A stretch of DNA of 64,000 nt from Phascolarctobacterium_A sp045124115 (lineage in GTDB: Bacteria; Bacillota; Negativicutes; Acidaminococcales; Acidaminococcaceae). Both the position numbers and the translations under genes were made by a program. The notes under the pieces are model-generated. The model was not told the origin of the DNA, made no database searches, and was given only the letters and a program-made list of their open reading frames with translations. Shown here in pieces: positions 35,439 through 44,400 of this stretch (position 1 is the first letter of the stretch; the number at the start of each line of letters is the position of its first letter). The stretch is from the NCBI RefSeq assembly GCF_045124115.1, contig NZ_JBGVLF010000065.1, positions 1-64,000 of the forward strand. Reading direction: 5' to 3'.

Positions 35439-38400
35439 TTAGAATGTGAAACGCAAGCCTGCGTCAACGCGCCAGTTTTCAGTTACGTCACCGCCAAAGG
35501 TTCTGCCATAGCTTGCATACAACAGGCTGTTGTCGCTCAATTGAGTAGTACCGCCCATACGCAGCTCGTACCAGGTATCACCAAAGTCCATGCTGGTGGA
35601 ACCTTCAGGCTCACCTTTTGCTCTAAAGGTAGTATCGTAATCGCCGGCAAATTCATGTGCCAAGCTCAACTTAGCATAGTAGGAAGCTTTATCCAGTTTT
35701 TGACCAATGGTGAAGCCCAAACGACCAATAACAGTAGTAAATGCGTCTTGTTCTACATCCAAGTATTTATACTTGCCTTTTTCATCCAGGAAGTCGCTGG
35801 CTGCACTGTAATCCTTGCCTGCTACGCGACCAATGGTCAGTTCAGCACTAGGATCGAAGAAGAAGCCTTTATCCATGGTGAAGTACTTGCCGTATTCCGC
35901 ACTAATGGAAGCAGCCCAAGTATCGTAGTCGCCTTCCAGTTTGTGGTTCATATCATTGTAAACTGTATACTCATTGCTCAGCTTGCCAACTTTAGCAATC
36001 AAGTCCAAATGACGTCCGTCTTCCTTGAGCATGGTGCCATAAACAGCCATGTTGATGGATTCTTGTTCGCCATCGCCGCCTCTGCTATAGGTGCTGTCGC
36101 CTTTGTTGTAGCTCAACGCACCACCAACAATCCAGTCATCGCTAACTTTCTTGTCGTAGCCAACTTGATATGCGTTGTACTGATTAGAGAAGTATGCCTT
36201 TTGAGCATCCATTTCTTCTTTACCGCCGTAGTACTTAGCCCAAATGCCAACTTCGCCTTCGGACATACGCAGGTCGCCCATACGTTTCAGCATATCGTTA
36301 GCTTCAGCACGCCAAATCATAGCAGTGGAAGCCATTGCAGATTTAGCACCGCGCATCATCGCAGTTTCGCTGTCACCGTAGATAACCATCGGATCTCCGG
36401 CTTTAATGCTGTCTACAATTACATTGCCTTGACCATTAGCATCAGGATCAAAGGAGATATCACCATATCTCCAAGTATTAGAACTTGCAGTCAAACCTTC
36501 AGCAATAGTTACTTGACCGCTGAGTTTGGAGCCATCGGCTTCAGTATAGAACAATTTACGAGCCAATGCGCCTAACTTAGCTTCTATAGCCTCATCAGTT
36601 TCTGCCATACCATTGCGGTCGGTAATCAAATTAATGGAAGAACCTTCTTCAGCTTTTTCAATAGTCAGATCACCGCCAACGACCTTGCTAGGATCAGTTG
36701 TATCGCTTGCGAACAGTACGTTAGTATTACCACTATATTCGTTGATAGTTACGTTACCATCGCCCATCATAATGGAGCCGGCATTATCTTTGTTATTAGC
36801 ACCAGTGAAGCTGCCAATTACACTATCGCCGTTAACATTCCAATTTGCACCATTATTGATGGTCAATTCAGTATCAGCGCTAGCGGAAGCACCTATCCAA
36901 GTAGTATTGGCACCACTCATGGTCAAGTTCATTCCAGCTTCCGCGTTGCCGTTCCATTGAGCGCCATCGCCCAAAATCAGGTAGAAGCCATCTTCAGCGT
37001 AATCGTCAAGCAAGCTGAAGCTATCCAAACGTTGGAAATTACCGTTCCATTTAGCATCCTTACCGGTCATAGCCATGACAATCTTGCCACTGTTAACAAT
37101 AGCAACATCGCCTTCAACAGTCTTGCCATCACTAATAGCAATATTAGAACCATTAGCTGCTACAATATTGCCCTTAATGGAAGTTGTGTCATTCAATTCA
37201 ATGGTAGATGCATCATTAGCAGTTACATCGCCAGTGATATTTGCTGCACCGTTCATGGTAATGGCAGCTTTATCAGCGTTTACACTGCCTGTTACGGTAA
37301 TGTTGGCAGCATCGTTGATATCCAGTTTGCCGTTAGTAACTGCAATTGCTTCGCCGTCATTGCCGGTCAAGCTGATGCTGTTGTTGTGCATATTCAGAAC
37401 CACATCACGACCATCAACGTCCACTGCCGCAGTTTCTACCACAACATTGGTTGCATCCATACCGAAGTTGTAGATGCCGTTATCAGCAGTCAGTACGCCT
37501 GCTTTCTTGTATTCTTTATCGGTCCAGTAGTCACCGGTAATTGCGGTGGTGAAGGATTCCTTCACTTGCTCGGTGGGATATGCAGGGCCAGGGGTTACAG
37601 TAGTAATATCCAGGCTGCCTTGACCGGTAGTTTTGTCGTAAACGATGTCGCCTGCTTGCTTGGTTACGCTTGCTGCAGTCAAGCCTTCAGCAATTTGTAC
37701 ATAGCCGGACAGGTTTTCTTCGCCGGTGGTGTAGCCAATGTAGAACAGCTTGTTAGCCAGTGCGTTAAGAGCTACGTTGATGCTGTCTTCATCGCCATTG
37801 TCTACGCCTACGTTGTCAGTACGCAGGGTAATGGTAGAGCCTGCTGCCGCACTGTTGATGGTAAAGTTGCCACCGTATACGTTAGTTACGTCGTCAGCAT
37901 CATGTTCGTAGATTACGATAGTGTTGCCGCTGTAGTTGCCTACGGTAATATTGCGGTCGCTAGCTTGGACGATAATGCCTTCGCTACCTTTGCTACCGCC
38001 GGTCAGACTTGCTGCGTAGCTGGCATCCTTCTTGCTGGTAGTATCAATGTAGCCATGAGCTTCGTGGTTCCATGTTGCACCGTTTTGCAGCCATACATTA
38101 ACCTTGCTGCCGTTGGTTTCTTTATCCTTAGCAATCTTGCTGTCGATAACGCCGTTAAATTCGGAGTCTGCAGTAGTCAGAGCCACGTTAACGATACCGT
38201 TAGTCTTCTTGGTACCGCTCCAATCGGAAGTAGAGCCTTCTTCTGCTGCGAAGACATCACCATTCAGAACAACTTTATCATCACCAACAACGCCATCTTT
38301 CACGTTCACGTTGATTGCACCGCCGAAGGCTGCCAAAGCATACGCTTCGTTGTTAGCGCCTTGAGCTTTTACGGTAATATCTGCACCGTTCAGGTTAATA

Positions 38401-41400
38401 GTTGCTGCTTTGGTAGCATCACTGCCAACTGCAGTATCGTTTACTACCACACCATAAGCGTCGGTTTTAGTACCGCTGGTAACATCAACCTCAGTATCGC
38501 CTTTAACAGTGATTACGCTGCCTGCGCCTGCATAGATACCGCTGATTTCGTAATCAACAGAGCCGCTGGATTCGTAGTCAGAACCGTTCAGACCTACAGT
38601 TACGCTCAGGTCGTCTTCGAAGGTCATTTCGGACTTAGATGCAGGTACATCCATCCAACCATCTTTAACAGTGCTAGGAGCAATTACGCCCACTGCCAAA
38701 GAGTCGCCCTTAACATCAACTACCATATCGCCTTTGAAGGTTGCAGTAGTGCCACTTGCCAAGATGCCTGCAGCAGTGCTGCCGCTGCCAGCGTTTGCAG
38801 CGATATTTTCGCTAATGCTCAAGGTTTCACCGCTAGCATCGATAACTACTTTCTTATTGTTGAGATCGACTGCGTTTACATCGCTAGCAGACCAAGTAGA
38901 AGGATCATACTTGCTCTCTACTTCAATGCTGGTGTTCTTACTGAAGGTGTAGGTAGTTACGCCATCTTTTTCAGTAATAACGCCTTCATACTCTACAGCG
39001 TCCTTAGCTGCATCACCGGTAATAGGAGCATAGAACTCTTTGCTTACTTCCGGAGTGTATTCGTATTGACCTTGGCCATCTGCTTTGTAAGTAATGTCGC
39101 CAACCTTCATGGTTGCGGAGCTTGCAGTCAAGCCTTCGCCAATCATTACCTGGCCTTTCAGGTTGCCTGCAGTACCGGTGTAGTACAGCTTGTTAGCCAA
39201 CGCATTCATAGTTGCGCTAACTTTGTTCATTTCCTTAGCAACCTCGGAGTCAAGTTTCAAACCGTCGCGGTCGGTGAACAAAGTAATGCTGGAGCCGTTA
39301 GCAGCTTCCTTAATGGTAATGTTGCCACCAATGATATTAGTGGTGTTGCTAGCATCATGGTCGTAAACTACGATGGTGCTGCCGCTGTAGCTGCCTACAG
39401 TGATATCGCTAGCGCTGTTCTGGTAGATAATGCCTTCTTTATCTTTGCTACCTCCGGTCAAGCTTGTTACATTACTGGTAGCGCCAGCTTCATGGTTCCA
39501 AGTTGCGCCGTTCTGCAGCCATACATTAACTTTGCCAGCTGCTGCGTTCACTGCACCGGTAAAGGTTGCCTTGTCAGCAGTCAGTTTAACATTGATTTCG
39601 CCATTGCCATCGATAATTAAATCACCATCAAGTTTTTGAGCATTGTTAATGCTGATGGTTGCATTACTAGCTGCAGTTACGTCACCAGCAACAGTTGCTG
39701 CACCGTCTACAGTAATAGTCGCAGAATCTTCTGCAGTTACTGCACCGTCAATATCGGTTGCACCTTTGAAGCTAATGGTTGCCTTATCAGCATTTACGTC
39801 ACCGGCAACAGTTGCTGCGCCATTCAAGGTAACAGTTGCATTATTAGCATTAACATCACCGTTTACAGTAACAGCCTTCGCATCGTTAATGTCCAGTTTG
39901 CCGTTAGCAACAGAAATCGCTTCGCCGTCATTACCTTTCAAGGTAATGCTGTTATCATTCAAGTTCAGAACTACGTCCTTGCCGTCAACGTCCACTGCTG
40001 CAGTTTCTACGGTAATATTGGTTGCTTCCTTGCTGAAGTTATAAATACCGTTGTTAGCAGTCAGTACGCCTGCTTTCTTGTATTCTTTATCGGTCCAGTA
40101 GTCACCGGTAATTGCGGTAGTGAAGGATTCTTTCACTTGTTCGGTAGGATAGGTAGGACCGGGGGTTACGGTAGTAGTATCCAGGCTGCCTTGACCGGTA
40201 GTCTTATCGTAAACGATGTCGCCTACCTGTTTGGTTGCACTTGCTGCGGTCAAGCCTTCAGCGATCTGTACGTAGCCGGACAGGTTTTCTTCGCCGGTAG
40301 TGTAGCCAATGTAGTACAGCTTGTTAGCCAATGCGTTCAAAGCTGCGTTAATGCTGTCTTCTTCCGTGTTGTCCACACCTGCATTGTCGGTACGCAGAGT
40401 AATGGAAGAGCCTGCTGCCGCACTGTTGATGGTGAAGTTACCGCCGTATACGTTGGTTACATCGTTAGCATCATGTTTGTAGATGACAACAGTGTTGCCG
40501 CTGTAGTTGTTAATTGTTACGTCACCATCGCTCATCATAATGGAGCCTTCTTTTTCGTTGCTTTGAGAACCAGTTAACTTACCAACTACACTGTCATCGG
40601 TAACATTCCAAGCTGCTCCATTTTTGATTGTCAACACTCTATCTCCAGCATAAGAAGCACCTGTCCAAGAAGTACCTTCTCCTGTCATGGTCATATTCAT
40701 CGCAGTTGCTGTTCCCGCATTACCAATCCACTTAGCACCATCTTCCATGGTCAATGTCAAACCATCTCCAGCATATATGGATTCATTTACCAAACGCTGT
40801 AAATCGCCAATCCATTCAGATGTCTCACCAGACATTGTCACGTTAACATAACCAGTATGGATAAGATTAATGTCACCGTAAATTTTTTGTGCCTTTGAAA
40901 TGGTAATATCAGAACCACTAGATGCCACAATGTCACCTTTAATATCGGTTTCACCATTCAGAACAATGGTTGCACCAACTGCAGTTACGTCGCCTGTAAT
41001 ATTTGCTGCATCCTTAGCAGTAATGGTTGCGCCATTTTCTGCAACCAAGTTGCCGTCGATGTTTGCTGCACCGCCCAAGGTAACAGTACTGTTATCAGCA
41101 ACTATTTGACCTTCGGTATTAACTTTACCGTTGAAGTTGATGGTTGCATCCGTTGCATTTACAGAGCTGTTAACAGTGCTAAAGTCACCGTTTACATTCA
41201 TAGTTGCTTTATCTACAACTACATTGCCTGCTGCTGTTACCGCCTTCGCATCGTTGATGTCCAGCTTGCCGTTAGCAACCTCAATAGCAACTCTGTTATT
41301 GCCCTTCAGGGTAATGCTGTTGTCGTTCAAGTTCAGGACTGCATCCTTGCCATCCAGAGCGATTGCAGCATTGGTTGCAGTAATGGTAGTAGCTTCTTTG

Positions 41401-44400
41401 GTGAAGTTGTAGGTATTATTATCTGCAGTCAGTACGCCTGCTTTTCTATATTCCTTATCGGTCAGGTAATCACCGGTAATAGCGGTGGTGAAGGATACTT
41501 TGTCTTGTTCCGTAGGATAGGAAGGACCGGGGGTTACGGTAGTAGCATCCAAGCTGCCTTGACCTGTGGTCTTGTCGTAAACGATGTCGCCTACTTGTTT
41601 GGTTGCGCTTGTTGCAGTCAAGCCTTCGGCGATTTGTACATAACCGGACAGGTTTTCTTCGCCTGTGGTGTAGCCAATGTAGAACAGCTTGTTAGCCAAT
41701 GCGTTCAAAGCTGCGTTAATGCTGTCTTCATCGCCATTGTCTACGCCTACATTGTCGGTACGCAGAGTGATAGAAGAGTCTTCCGCCGCACTGTTGATAG
41801 TAAAGTTGCCGCCATAGACATTAGTTACATCGTTAGCATCGTGTTTGTAAATTACAATAGTGTTGCCGCTGTATTTATCAATTTCAATAGCACGATTGCC
41901 GCTTTGGTTAATGAAGCCTGCACTTGCGGAAGCAGCGCCACCGGCAAGAGTTGCCAACTTAGATACACCGCTTGCACCGTCATGCTCCCAAGTTGCGCCA
42001 TTGCCCAACCAAACGTTAGCACTGCCTGTACTGTCGACCACGCCGGTAAACTTGGAGTCCGCAGTGTTCAGAGCCATGTTTACAACGCCGTCTGCACCAA
42101 CAACAACGTCACCATCGACTACAACTTTATTGCTATCTGCATTTTTGTCAGCAGTCATATTTACATTAACAGTACCGTTAGCTGCGTTAATAGCTGCTGC
42201 GCTACCTTGCAGTTCTGCTTCGGCCAAAGTAATTTCTGCATTAGCACCATTTGCTTTAACTGCAGTAGCAGCATCGGCAATCTTAGTTGCACCGGAAATG
42301 CTTACTACGCCGTTTGCACCTGCTACTATACCTTCTGCTGCATCAACAGTTGCATTACCTGTCACAGTCAAAGCTGCATCAGTTACAGCAACGCCACCGT
42401 TCAGAGTCAGCTTGTTATCAGCGATAGAAATGTTAGCATCATTGCCATTCAAATCAATAGCATTACCATCTTCTACAGTAATGGTGATGTTATTATCAAA
42501 GGTATAATTTGCGCCATCCTTATAGCCTGCAGCTGCATATTCCGCATCTTCGCCACCGGTAATAGCAGTGGTGAATTGGCTTACTTTAGGAGGAACATAT
42601 TCATATTGACCTTGACCATCTGCTTTATAGGTAATGTCGCCCACTTTGAGGCTAGCGGAGGTACTGGTCAAACCTTCGGCAATCACTACTTGACCGCTCA
42701 GGTTGTTTTGACCGTTGGCATAAGCAGTGTAGAACAGCTTGTTAGCCAAAGCATTCAAGGTTTGGTTAACTTGCTCCACATCATCAATATCTTCGGAGCT
42801 TACCTTCAAACCGCTGTTGTCGGTCAACAGAGTAATAGCAGATCCTTCTGCTGCATCCTTAATAGTGATGTTGCCACCAATGATGTTGGTAGTTTCACTA
42901 GCATCATGTTTATAGATTACAGTGCTGTTGCCGCTGTAGCTGTTGATGGTCAGGTCGCCTGCGCCTTGGACAATGCTGCCCACAGCTACGCCGCTGCCTG
43001 CACCCTTGAAGTTGCCAATGGTAGAAGCGCCGCCAACGTTCCAAACGCTGCCCTTGGTCAATTCCAATGCAACTTTGTCAGACAAGCTTGCGCCGTTCCA
43101 AGTGCTACCGCCATCCATAGTAATATTTACATTGCCGTCAGCATTGCCGTTCCAAGTAGTGGACTTGCCGCCAGGCAGTTTGCCGTTAGGATATGCACCT
43201 ACATGGAGAGTATAGTTAATGGTACCGGTTTCGTCGGTAACCAAATCGCCATCCAAATTCAAATAGTTAACGCCGCCTGCGTTGTTATTGTTAACACCTT
43301 GAGTCCAGTTTCTGATATTAACTACGCCGCCGTTTTCAGCCAAAGCTGCAGTGCCATTGCCTTCGCCATTATTAGTGAAGGAGTAAGTATTAACGGTAAT
43401 TTCACCGCCGTCTGCATGCAAGCCTGCTTTATCGCTATCTGCAGAGATATAGACTTTACCAAAGTTTACATTAACTTTGCCGCCTTCGCCTGCATAGATG
43501 CCGTCGATGTTTTCGCCGCTAATGTGCAGTTTGCTTTCAAAGCGAGTTTCGGAACTACCGTTGCCGATGGTAACAGTACCGCCATCTGCACTGTAGATGC
43601 CTGCACCGTCTGCTGCACCGGTTACGTTAATAGCAATGTCATGGGTGCCTGCAGCTGTGGAGGACGGAGTCTTGGTATCATAATAGAAGCTATGCTCACC
43701 GGAGTTGTAAATACCGTAAGCGTTAGCACCAGTCAGCTTGCTAACATCCACATTCACATCTAAATCCTTACCGTAGTATGCGTTAACAGTGATGCCATTT
43801 TGCGGTTTGATTGCCGCATGGATATTGTCCGCATTCTTATCCGTATAGTTTTGGCGGATTTCGGTTTCCTTGGCTAACTCCCATTCAGAAACTTTATTGT
43901 ATTTGTATTCTTTATCAGCAGTAATATCACCGGTTACAGTGGACTTGTAAACTGCCTTATTGATGTTATAAGCGTTAAAGCTACCATTTTCCACAGCAGA
44001 AATATCCGCATTATATTCACGCAGGATTTCTGCATCAGGATTCAATCCGTCTACAATGCGTAAACGCATGGAGATATTGTTTTTACCGGTGTTGGTAATT
44101 TGTGCCAAAGCAGAATTCAAAGCAGCTTCTACTTTAGTAGTATCGGTCATATCCACAACGCTAGCGTCAATGATTACATCAACTTGGCTTGTACCTTCGC
44201 TATCCAGTTTGTTGATGGTAATCTTGCCGCCTTGGACTGCGTTATTGTCCTTGTCGTAGCCGTAGATAATGGTGGGAGGCAGTGCGCCTTCAATGCCATT
44301 GTCGCCTGCGTAAACAATGTCTGCTTTATCACGCATATCCAGACGACCGTGTTCGTCCAAATCTACAGTAGGCTTGGGATCGGGAGTAGGCTCCGGTTCC

